DNA of 64,000 bases from Chondrosia reniformis (Eukaryota > Porifera > Demospongiae > Chondrillida > Chondrillidae). The notes beneath the pieces are model-generated. The model was not told the DNA's origin, ran no database searches, and saw only the letters and a list, made by a program, of their open reading frames with translations. Below, in pieces: positions 37,001 to 49,000 of this stretch (its first letter is position 1; each line of letters opens with the position of its first letter). The position numbers were made by a program, and so were the translations under genes. The stretch spans positions 7,115,130 through 7,179,129 of the forward strand of contig OX359191.1 in NCBI GenBank assembly GCA_947172415.1, given 5' to 3'.

Positions 37001-40000
37001 AACAAGCAATGGGTCTGTGTGTGTGGGTGGGCATCTATCACTTTGGACAAGTCCATCTGGTGATGTGAGACCAACACTTGTTCAGCAAGTGATGAGGCCA
37101 ACACATCCCCCCCATTCCTGAGTGTTCTCCGATGTTCTCCAAGGCGATGATCTAATGACATGCCAGTCTGCCCAATGTAGGATTGTTGACACTCATTGCA
37201 AGTTATGCTGTAGATCACCCCTTTCCTTTTCCCTCTGGAACAGGGTCCTTCGGATTGACCAGCTCTTGCCTCAGAGTTCGGAAGGGACTAAAGGTGACGT
37301 TGATGGCCAGGGTGTCAGTATCTGCGAATGGACTGTGATAGCCCATGGATATAAGGGATGGTCACTGATGCCCGTGCTGTCTGTTCCTCAGCATGGCTGT
37401 TGTATCTCACATGACCTATCACTATCTGTTTGCCTTTTGTACTTATACAGTAGATGAAGGCAGCCGTACGTTGTCGAAATGTCTAAGAGAACCATTTTCA
37501 TGTTGGCTGCCGTTTACAAGTAAATCGAATTCAGAAAGATACTTTTGCAGCGTCAACATAGTTCACAATTAATATCTACTAACATAAGTTGAATAGCTAA
37601 ACTCTTACCTACACTATCTCTTTACACCTTATGACTATATATGGTATACGTACTGTACTGATTGAAAGTAATGTGAGAGTCCCCGCGAGGGTCTCCCACC
37701 CACTCGAGAGGCCTCGAGAGGCCTCGCGAGCGCTCGCAGCACGTTATCACCTCGCAGGGTGTATAAACGCCTTAAATCGTTCGCTACTACGTGTTAAAAT
37801 AGGCATTTAGTCGTTATTTGTTATTCTGAAACGTTATGACAGCGAAAAATTTAATCTCCGTGGAGTGGCTCGAGTCGCGCGACCAAGGAAACATCAATAA
37901 AGTCAATATAAAACACGTAGTAGAGCCTGGTGTGGAAGATATTTCAGTGGGGGCAATCGTCAAAGTGAAATTTGGCAACAAAATTTACAGCGCCAAAGTT
38001 TTAGACTTGCTTTCGTGGAAGCCTGGCAAGAGGAAAAGTAGGAAGAGGCCTGCAAAAGAGAATGTAAGTTTTCTTGAAATTAAAATAAGGGGTAAGCCAC
38101 TTACGAATTTGATTATGCTGCACTTAATATCCATATCGTAGGTCATTAAAAAGGCAAAAGTAACGCGCAAATCTAAGCAAGTGAGTCATACACCCTACGT
38201 GCATCTAGAGTAACCAATCAATAATCGGCCACTCGTATGGTTATTATTCTTTTGTGTGTGCTTAATTCCCACTGTAGATCACTAAAAAGGCAGATACTGC
38301 GACTCGAAAATCTAAGCAAGTGAGTCAATCAAAAATACATGCATCTATCAATTCATCAAATTTATAAATGATTATTGTTTTGTTTTCACAGAAATGGCTG
38401 GGAGTAGGGAGTCCAGTGAGAGCCCCATTAGGGACAATCAGCAACACCAGTCAGCCTTCTACTACAGTGGCTCTGACCAATCTGTCCCCTGTTCGCTGCT
38501 CTTCCTCACACTCATCCTCACTACTCTCTGCTTCCTCCATCTCAGTTTCGCCCATCACCCCAACATATTCACCCACTACACACCCTGCCCTTTCCTCCAC
38601 ATTAGTCTCTCCTCGCATCCCAACACAGTCACTTTCGGCAACCCCAAGACGTTCATTAACCTACAGACTGTCTTCCTCCACCATCTCACCACCACTCCTT
38701 ACTACACCACATTCATCGACCTACCATCCCCCAACAGCTCCACTTTCACCAATATATCAACCCATAATTCATCCTTCACACTACACTGATCCCTCCCAAG
38801 CCCCACTAACCCATCAGTGCCATTACAATTATCCTCACTACACTCATCTTCCTGTGCCCACTCCACCCCCTATGCATCCAGCCCTCTCACCAATGTTAAC
38901 ATACCCACCATATCAAGTCATCTACCCTCCTACCCCTACTTGTGCTTGCACTCCACGCCCTACTTGTGCTTGCACTCCACGCCCTACTTGTGCTTGCACT
39001 CCACGCCCTATAGCTACTTGTGCTTGCACTCCACACCGTTCTGCTCCTGATGTGGATGAAGAGGAGTCATTTATAAAATTTGATGAGGTTTTTGAAAATT
39101 ATACTAGTGGTGAAAACCTTAAATTTCAGCAGGCAATAATAGACAATACCTATCAAAAGGCCTCATCAAAAGGAAACCTGGCTGTCCTGCTAAGTAGAAA
39201 GGCCTTTACAAGAAGAGAACGGAGGAGAGCTAACTGTGATGGAGATGCAAGATATAAAAAGGAAGCCTTATCTCCAAGCCGGCTGGATGCTATTAAAAGA
39301 GCAATTGGGTCGATCTACCCTAGGCGATATGGAGAAGAAGAAAAGGATTGGTGGAGACCATTTAAGCAGGCAATAAATGAGAGTTGCCGCAGATTAAATA
39401 GAAATAAAAAGTTCTGCTAATTATAAACTAAATCTACTACTATATAGTAAATTTCTTGTTAAGAACATTTATGAGCCAAAATACTCCGTGAATCCAACCA
39501 TCATCAATGAATGCATGTGAATATACCGAAAAATAGTAATATAGTAATATAAAAATAGTAATATAGTAATATAAAAATAGTAATATAGTAATATAAAAAT
39601 AGTAATATAAAAATAGTAAAAGAAAAATAGTAATATAATAGTCCACAATAATAAATAATATCACTCTCCAGTTATTCCACCTTCCTTGGCCACAATTAAT
39701 GGTAACACTGAATGCGTGTGTGAGATATATTTAATACATTTAGTTATGGACATTTTTAGCCTCCAAAATTGCTGAATTCCTTGCACCAATTCTTCTTTTG
39801 ATAAAGGTTTCACCTGGCGTGCCAGGTAATGTTTTAATTCTTTCCAAACCCTTTCAATAGGGTTCAGATCAGCACTGCTGGCAGGTGTCTTCCACCAATT
39901 AATTTTCTCATCAATGTAGAACTGCTTTGCCTTCTTGCTAGTGTGTTTTGGATCGTTGTCCTGCATAAACTTGTAACCATCTGCAAATGTGTCCTTTAGA

Positions 40001-43000
40001 AATGGCAGGAGATGATCTTTCAAAATTTCAATGTAAAGATCTGCATCCATTATTGAATCAAATATACAAATTTTTGTAGCCCCCCGTTTCGAAATACCGG
40101 CCCAAACATTTACTTTCAAGGCATGTTTTGCTTGTGGCTTCAGCATCCTTTCCTTCCCAACTTGTACCCGCATATAATCAGCATGTCTTCTCAACTGCAC
40201 TGAACTCTCATCAGTCCAAATCACGTCATTAAATTCATCTTTGCTCTGCAGACACTTTAGTGCAAATGCTTTTCTGTTAATTTTATTTGTTTCACTGATC
40301 ATGGGCCCAAAACGAGTTCGTACAACTTTCCACTTGAGATTTTGCCTTAAGTGAGCTCTAATCGCCGATGAAGAAATTATTATGCTGTACTCTTTGTTGA
40401 GAAGGTAAGCAAGTTCCCTTGAAGAGAGCTCATCGTCTTCTTTCAAGCGATTGTTTAAGAAGACTCCCATTTCTGCCGTTATTTTGGGACGTCTTCCAGA
40501 TCGTCTGAAGTCTTGCAATCCTTCACCAGTCTCCCAGCGCTGAATCCACCTTCGAACAGTTTGTGCGGTTGTTGGAAAGCCTTCTTCGCTTAATATTCCA
40601 ACGATTTCTCCTACCGTCTTTCCATCCGTTTTTAAAAAAACGATTCTCTGTCGAACGTATGGATTTAAACGACGAGGCATTCTTCGAGAACAAACAGAGA
40701 GATTATTTTTTAGATCACACTAACGAAAACCAATAATATTTCACGCCTTATCGGTAAAGAAGTGTGCTAACGAGATGCCTTATCGTTATATAAACGTGCT
40801 AACGAGATGCGAGCGTTTGCGAGGCCTCTCGAGGCCTCTCAAGGCCTCGAGTGTGCTTGCGAGGGACACGCTTATTACTTTCAATCAGCACTGTATGTAC
40901 TATCCAACACTGACTTGTTATACAGAGAGGTATCTTACCTTGTCTTTGTGGTACACATTAGCTTTACGTTCCTCTGTAAGATGTTGTACTACTTGTAACT
41001 GACCTTCATAACAGGCTAGCAGTAGAGCTGTGTTACCATCCTATAATAAGAAATATGTAAACTCATTGAAATCAGTTACAATACTTCAATTATTGAAATT
41101 CATACAAGTGCTATACTGCTATATAGTTCACAATATTATGTTGTTAAAACATAAAGTACTTAAATTTATATATAAAAATGGTAAAATCACAAGTAACTAC
41201 ATTACATGATCAGCCATGGCCCTTGCTATCTTTCAAGTGCTACATACAAACTTATATATTACTAGCGGCTATTTCTATGATATGTTACACCAACTAACAG
41301 AGTCAACCGTATGGTATATCAACTTCACATGTACTAGTAAGATTCATTGGCAGTTATTTAATGTATATAGCTTTAATAAATACAACTATTACATATTAAT
41401 ACTCACATTGCTTTCCTCTTCTAATTTGACATGATGTGTATCAATTAAGCAACTGATGATTGCTTGCCTACCATTCATAGCTGCCTTCATTAGAGGAGTT
41501 ACACCTTCCTGTGTACATAAGAAGGGAAATATTTGAGATTGGAAACTTCAACATACAACAAGTTATAGTTAACATCATTTAATTCCAAAGCCGAATACAC
41601 ATTCATTTATTGTTTACAATATGATATAAACATTGTTACAGATCCTTACTTGTATATACGTACTTCTAAATACAATTAGTACATACAACTAGTACATACA
41701 ACTAGTACATACAATTAGTACATACAACTAGTACATACAACTAGTACATACAAATACGTAGTAGTTATGAGTTTCGTTACGGTTAGGAATTGCATTAAGA
41801 GATGATTGGCATGTGAAGATTTAAAGGAATATTGAAATATAAAACTCGTAATCTTTTACAGTATGTCTAACTCCTACACTTGAAATAACCCCCCCACCTT
41901 TAACTCAAAGTAATGAAGTGTCTAAGAATGATTTAACAATTATAACTTCAGAAATGTCAGGGACTGGAATAATGACCAATGAGAAATTTGAGGATCCCTT
42001 TGTCGACTTGGATGAAGACAAATCCACAATGGACAAGGACCAACATGTAATTAACTCAGTTATCATTTGTTATGTCTCACTCTTCTTTCTTAGTTGTTTT
42101 TAAATAAAATATTCAATCAGTGATTATCATCTAATACAGTAGCAATGATAACCTCAAATAAACCTACAAGTTCTAACAAAGTCAATATTAATAATACCCA
42201 CACGTTCTATATAAGGATATATGTTATACATACGTATGTACTAGTGGAATTAGCAAATATGTAATCACATTATTTTAGTTCACCATTCCTTATACAATTA
42301 CCTTAGTTACCTCACTATAGCAATATAAGAGACACTAACTCATTTCTTACCTTATTCCTTTCTTCAGGAGAGAACTTCAGTTCTTCAACAATGTGGCTCA
42401 CCATTGCAGGATTGTCTTGTTCATTTCTACTGGCATAGTGAATTATACTGTCTCCATAAACATCAACATCATGGAGTTTACCAGCTTCTATGAACTTTGG
42501 TAGTAGGAACTTCAGTAAATCCACATTGCCACTACAGGCAGACCAGTGTAAGGCATTTCCATCATACTGGATTAGGAAGCATAAGACAGGAGCTTAAAGG
42601 TTTATGACAAAGAAGTGATAAAGACATTCAGAAACATACTATATACCATACACTTGCACTATATCAACTCCTAAACAGTATGTTTTATATGTAAATTAGT
42701 GAGAATTTGTGTCCAAACACTGGACACTAATATACTCAACATTACAGGGATATCATGGATACTTGATTAACAATGGCCCTTATGACAGGTAAAGTGTAGA
42801 GCACTGTTTCCATACTACAAGATACACATACGTAATTATGGATTTCAACATGAAAAAAACATACAAGTGTAGCAATGGTACACTTGTAGTTAATATGTAA
42901 ATCAGGACCAGTATATCTACTTCAAATTGTTCACTAGACTATGGGGACAGCATATACTGCTAATCATCCAAATGAAGTGGAATTTATATGTTTACATAAT

Positions 43001-46000
43001 ATTGCTGATCATGTGACCTTCCAATCAAGTCAATAGTGGCACTGGTGCCTTTGAATTAGTACAAATGTTTAGGTTGGTAGACATTGTGCTCTACCAATTG
43101 TGGTCTAAATATTACATAATAATCAATACATTGCTATCAATGCAAATGTGTCACTCAAACTGTAAACCAATCAATCAATATTCCACCCCACACTAACAAC
43201 AAATCTACTTCAGAGAAATGACATATTGTGCTTTTGAAGCATCCAGTAAAGCAGAGCATTTGAAATTAAAGATTAAGAAAGTCCTTTGCAAAGTCCCATC
43301 AGGCTACACCCTTCTGAACTAAATAAATAAACTCATATATAGAAGATGCATTAATTTTTGACTAAGTTCTACAAATGTGTTACCTAATCAAATTATAAAA
43401 AACTGATTCTCTCTTTTGAATCTCTTTTGAAAAAATTAATTTTCTCTTATAAATCATCATATGTGACCTTCCACAGTAAACAGGGTTATCCTGTAAGTTA
43501 TATAATACAAAGATACTTTACTATAATGTCCTGAGTGGCTAGGAAGGCTCATGCTGAATTTGATTTACTTGTAAATGCTAGCTGACATGAAAATGGTTCT
43601 CTTAAGGATACAAGCACTACTGTATAAGTACAAAAAGCAGACAGATAGTGATAGGTCACGTGAGATACAATAAAGCATGAACAAGGAGAAAAACAGGAAG
43701 CACAAGTCAACAATACACTGTACCTTAATCTGTAAAGTGACAAGTTGGTAAAATCAAATAATAGTAAGTTAAGTGTGATACCAGTCCAATAGGGTAGCAT
43801 ATACCGTTTTCAGATGGGCATCGAAAGTGGGTCGAAACCGAGTTAAATCGTTCACAAGAAACCGCAAAAGCGGGTCGAACCCGGGTTAGCGAAGCGAGTT
43901 CGACCCATGTACGAAGCAGGGTCGAACCCAGTTTAGCTTATTACGAAAGCGAGTTAAAGATGGCGGAGCGAGGACGAACTTGGACGGACGACGAAGTGAC
44001 TGCGTTATTGAGCATTTGGAGAAGACCTACAAATCGGCCATTGATAGGCTTCGAACTAGTGGTATTGGTGTCGAATCAGATGATGACCTTGAAGATCACA
44101 ACATTTATGTGAACTTCAAGTGGTTTTGGGAGCTTCACTTTGTAATGAGGAGGAGAGCAGTAGAGAGCATTGCTAGATACCTTCCAATTTTCCAGCCAGC
44201 TGTCACCAGGGGGAAGTTCATTTGATGGAACAGAGGACACAACCATATTGCAGACTCCAGCAGCCAGTCCCATAGCCACTCAGCAGCCTGAATCATCAAT
44301 GCAACCGGGGCCATCCACGCAAACGGGGCCATCCACGCAACCGGGGCCATCCACGCAAACGGGGCCATCCACGCAACCGGGGCCATCCACGCAAACGGGG
44401 CCATCCACGCAAACAGGGCCATCCACGCAAACGGGGCCATCCACGCAACCGGGGCCATCCACGCAAACGGGGCCATCCACGCAACCGGGGCCATCCACGC
44501 AATCGGGGCCATCCACGCAACCGGGACCATCCACGCAACAAAGACCATCCAAGAAACGCAAGCTTACAAAGTTAGACAGGGTGGAGAAGTCTAACAAAGT
44601 TATGATGGAGACATTTGTTGCTGCACAAGAAAGAAGCCGGTAGGAAATGATGAAGTTGGAGCAAGACAGGATGAAATGGGAACAAGAGCAAGCTAAGAAA
44701 GCAGAAGAGAAGGAAGAAAGGTTCATGAGCTTAATGAAGGACATGCTAACAATGCTAATGCCAGCACCCCCACCAGTTATGCCACATTTGCCAGTGCCAC
44801 ATCCAGTGCCTGGTGTGCCCTGGCAGCTGCAGGATTATCCACCAGGTCCTATGATGGGTTATCCGGCCGTTAATGATCATGCAGATGATGGTGAAGATGA
44901 AGAGTAGTTGTAATGTTAGCATTGTGACTAGACTAGTTTAATTTACAATACTTTGCCTTATATTCGTTTATATTAATCATTACTAAACAGTGTCAAAGTA
45001 GTCACAAAGGGCTTCCCTAATGTTCTGCCCAGTTGTACTGACTGTCGCAGCAGAAGATGTTGATACATGCGTTATTTCTTCTCTTTCTATATTAGATATC
45101 CTCTGTATCCACTCTTCTTCACATGTATCACCTTGTATTTCACACAGATTGTGCAATACACAACATGCAGTCACTAGAGTAGGTACTGACTTAATGTCAT
45201 TATCATTTTGTTTCATGAGTGACCTCCATCTCCCCTTCAGTCGCCCAAAAGCATTTTCTACTACCACACGTGAACGACTTAATTGGTAGTTAAATTTTCT
45301 CTCCTTTCTTGTTAAACCTGTATCAGAGAAAGGTTTAAGAAGCCAACTTTTAAGTGGGTAGGCAGGGTCACCCAAAATAACCAAAGGAATGGGTGTGCCA
45401 CATAATGTTCTTGTCCAGTTAGGTAAATTTTGCTTTCACATTTTCTGTAAAGTCTAGAGTTAGCCAACACCCTGGCATCATGCACACTACCTGGCCAACC
45501 AACATAAACATCCAAAAATCTGTAATCATGGGATACTAAAGCTTGAAGTATTGTAGAATGATACCCTTTCCGGTTATAATAATCCAATGGATTTTCCTTT
45601 GGAGCAATGATTGGTATATGACTTCCGTCTATGGCACCAATGCATTGTGGAAATCCCCATTTACTGAAGAAACCATCAACTATATTTCTCAACCCTTCCC
45701 CTGTTGGGATATCAATATACATTGGTGCCATATGTTGAACGATAACACCACATACATCATGTACAACACGACATCCTGTTGAAATGCCAACTCCAAATAA
45801 GTGGCTAATGGTACGATATTCTATATTGGTTCCTAGTCTCCATAAGCAAATGGCAAGCCTTTGTTCAACAGTAAGGGGTTTCCTAACAACATGTTGTCTT
45901 TGGAGGTAAGGTTTAAGTTGTTGGCAAAGGAATTGAAACGTACTCCTAGATATTCGAAAATTTTGCTTCCATTCTTTGTCACTCCAGTTTCCAGCAATGT

Positions 46001-49000
46001 TCTCCAAAAAAGATTGATTCCTTCTTTTACTCCAATGCATTCTTCTGCTCACGCATGCAGACGAAACACGATGCAGTATAAATCGATAAAAATTTCCTCT
46101 CTCTTCTTCTTGAACAGCATTAAAACATAGAATACGTGTTCTTCTAGCGATATTCCTTGCCATCAGTGAACGTTTACGTTCCATACGTCTTCTTCGTAGC
46201 CACAACAGAACGAATACAACGATAAAAGCAAGCCGAAAATTTTCGTACGCCATCTTGATCTGATACGCTACGCGAATAAATACTACTAACAAAATCGTCT
46301 TGTGAACGGAAACCGAGTTCAACCCGGATTAAGCTAACCCGGGTTCGACCCACTTTCGATGCCCATGTGAAAACGGTAATAGATTCCTGGCATTGAGCCC
46401 CTTCCCCTATTGAGAGGGGCCTGCTCATGTTGGATATGACAGGACCCCAACAAGCAATGGTTCTGTGTGTGGGGGTGGGCATCTATCACTTTGGACAAGT
46501 CCATCTGGTGATGTGAGACGAATACATGTTCAACAAGTGATGAGGCCAACACACCCTCATTCCTGAGTGCTCTCCGATGTTCTCCAAGGCGATGATCTAA
46601 TGACCTGCCAGTCTGCCCAATGTAGGATTGCTGACACTCATTGCAAGGTATGCTGTAGATCACCTCTTTCCTTTTTCCCTCTGGAACAGGGTCCTTCGGA
46701 TTGACCAGCTCTTGCCTCAGAGTTCAGAAGGGACGGAAGGTGACATTGATGGCTAGGGGGTCAGTTTCTGCGAATGGACTGTGATAGCCCATGGATATAA
46801 GGGATGGTCACTGATGCCCGTGCTGTCTGTTCCTCAGCATGGCTGTTGTATTTCACGTGACCTATCACTATCTGTTTGCTTTTTGTACTTATACAGTAGA
46901 TGAAAACAGCCGTAGGTTGTCGAAATGTCTAAGAGAACCATTTTCATGTCGGCTAGCGTTTACAAGTAAATCGAATTCAGAAAGATACTTTTGCAGCATC
47001 AACACAGTTCACAAATAATATCTACTAACATAAGTTGAATAGCTAAACTCTTACCTACACTATCTCTTTATACCTTTGACTATATATGGTATATGTACTA
47101 TCCAACACTGACTTGTTATACAGAGAAGTGTCTTACCTTGTTCTTGTGGTACACATTAGCTTTACGTTCCTCTGTAAGATATTGTACTACTTGTAACTGA
47201 CCTTCATAACAGGCTAGTAGTAGAGCTGTGTTACCATCCTAAAGTAAGAAATATGTAAACTCATTGAAATCAGTTTTAACACTTCAATCATTGAAATTCA
47301 TACAAGTGCTATACTGATATATAGTTCACAATATTATGTTGTTAAAACATAAAGTACTTAAATTTATATATAAAAATGTTAAAATCACAAGTAACTACAT
47401 TACATGATCAGCCATGGCCCTTGCTATCTTTCAAGTGCTACATACAAACCTATATATTGCTAGCTGCTATTTCTATGATATGTTACACCAACTAACAGAG
47501 TCAACCATATGATATATCAACTTCACATGTATTAGTAAGATTCATTGGCAGTTATTTAATGTATATAGCTTTAATAAATACAACTATTACATATTAATAC
47601 TCACATTGCTTTCCTCTTCTAATTTGACATGATGTGTATCAATTAAGCAACTGATGATGGCTTGCTTACCATACCTAGCTGCTCTCATTAGAGAAGTTTC
47701 ACCTTCCTGTGTACATAAGAAGGGAAATATTTGAGATTGGAAACTTCAACATACAACAAGTTATAGCCAACATTATTTAATTCCAAAGCCGAATACACAT
47801 TCATTTATTGTTTACAATATACACTTTATTGATATAAACATTGTTACAGATCCTTACTTGTACTTCTAAATACAATTAGTACATACAAATAGTATAGTAA
47901 TGAGTTTCGTTGCACTAAGAGATGATTGGCATGTGAAGATTTAAAGGAACATTGAAAATTAAAAGTCTTAATCTTTTACAGTATGTTTAACTCCTACACT
48001 TGAAATAACCCCCCCACCTTTAACTCAAAATAATGAAGCGTCTAAGTATGATTTAACAATTATAGCTTCGAAATGTCAGGGACTGCAATAATGACCAATG
48101 AGAAATTTGAGGATCCCTTTGTCGACTTGGATGAGGACAAATCCACAATGGACAAGGACCAACATGCATGTAATTAACTCAGTTATCATTTGTTATGTCT
48201 CACTCTTCTTTCTTAGTTGTTTTATAATAAAATATTCTATCAGTGATTATCGTCTAATACAGTAGCAATGATAACCTCAAATAAACCTACAAGTTCTAAC
48301 AAAGTCAATATTAATAATACCCGCACGTTCTATATAAGGATATATGTTATACATACGTATGTACTAGTGCAAATACTTAACATGTAATCACACCATTCTA
48401 GTTCACCATTCCTTATACAATTACCCCAGTTACCTCACTATAGCAATATAAGAGACACTAACTCATTTCTTACCTTATTCCTTTCTTCAGGAGTGAACTT
48501 CAGTTCTTCAACAATGTGGCTCACCATTGCAGGATTGTCTTGTTCATTTCTACTGGCAAAGTGAATTAGACTGTCTCCATATACATCAACATCATGGAGT
48601 TTACCAGCTTCTATGAACTGTGGTAGCAGGAACTTCAGTAAATCCACATTGCCACTAAAGGCAGACAAGTGTAAGGCATTTCCATCATCCTGGATTAGGA
48701 AGCATAAGACAGGAGCTTAAAGGTTTTTGATAAAGAAGTGATATAGACATTCAGAAACACACTATACCATACACTTGCACTGGTACTGTATGTTGTATTT
48801 ATGCATGTGAGAACACCATACACTGGATACATATATATTCAACATTAGAAGGATTATTTCATGACTATATATATATATATGTATATATATATTTTTTTTT
48901 TCCACTGAGTGACACTGCATTAGTTACCCAAAATTACTTGAACTATAAATATATACAGTTACATGCACTAACACTCATCATGAGAAGGATTACAGATAGA

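Larger units (their letters stand above)
37653..40893. mobile_element. Tc1/mariner element 1 with BEN-domain accessory gene (3241 bp)
   Basis: It is flanked by TA (37651-37652, 40894-40895) inside an A3 intron. The inverted ends are ~95 bp: CTGTACTGATTGAAAGTAAT on the left, CAGTGCTGATTGAAAGTAAT on the right strand, with internal GAGAGGCCTC repeats. It holds two convergent genes, BEN (+, 37836-39420) and transposase (-, 40680-39661). Both are open, so it looks whole and young. A longer GC-rich terminal zone contrasts with the AT-rich host. Confidence 0.9.
43802..46378. mobile_element. PIF/Harbinger DNA transposon, 2577 bp
   Basis: The ends TACCGTTTTCAGATGGGCAT and TACCGTTTTCACATGGGCAT are inverted over ~35 bp. 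A 3-bp ATA duplication (43799-43801, 46379-46381) is confirmed by the empty site in the paralogous Penelope copy at about 36926. Two genes are present, as is usual for the family: a DDE nuclease (-) and a Myb/SANT-like DNA-binding protein (+). Both are broken. Confidence 0.9.
43545..46980 (-). mobile_element. Penelope-like fragment, copy 3, split by a Harbinger element
   Basis: The GIY-YIG part lies at 46382-46850 on the minus strand and the end repeat at about 46850-46980. An inverted copy of that end repeat lies at about 43545-43675, the terminal-repeat layout known in Penelope-like elements. The Harbinger element at 43802-46378 interrupts it. It is a fragment without reverse transcriptase. 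Confidence 0.7.

Noticed and set aside
39440-39664. Minus-strand hydrophobic frame
   Set aside because: Low-complexity AT tandem repeat, not a membrane protein.
44299-44546. Possible CRISPR-like regular repeat
   Set aside because: Contiguous 18-bp units without spacers; coding minisatellite in a eukaryotic transposon.
44135-44744. Long minus-strand frames with Trp/Met or Cys/Val/Asp repeats
   Set aside because: Produced by the 18-bp minisatellite, which stays open in several frames.
45020-46130. Plus-strand frames over the Harbinger transposase
   Set aside because: Antisense shadows of the DDE gene.
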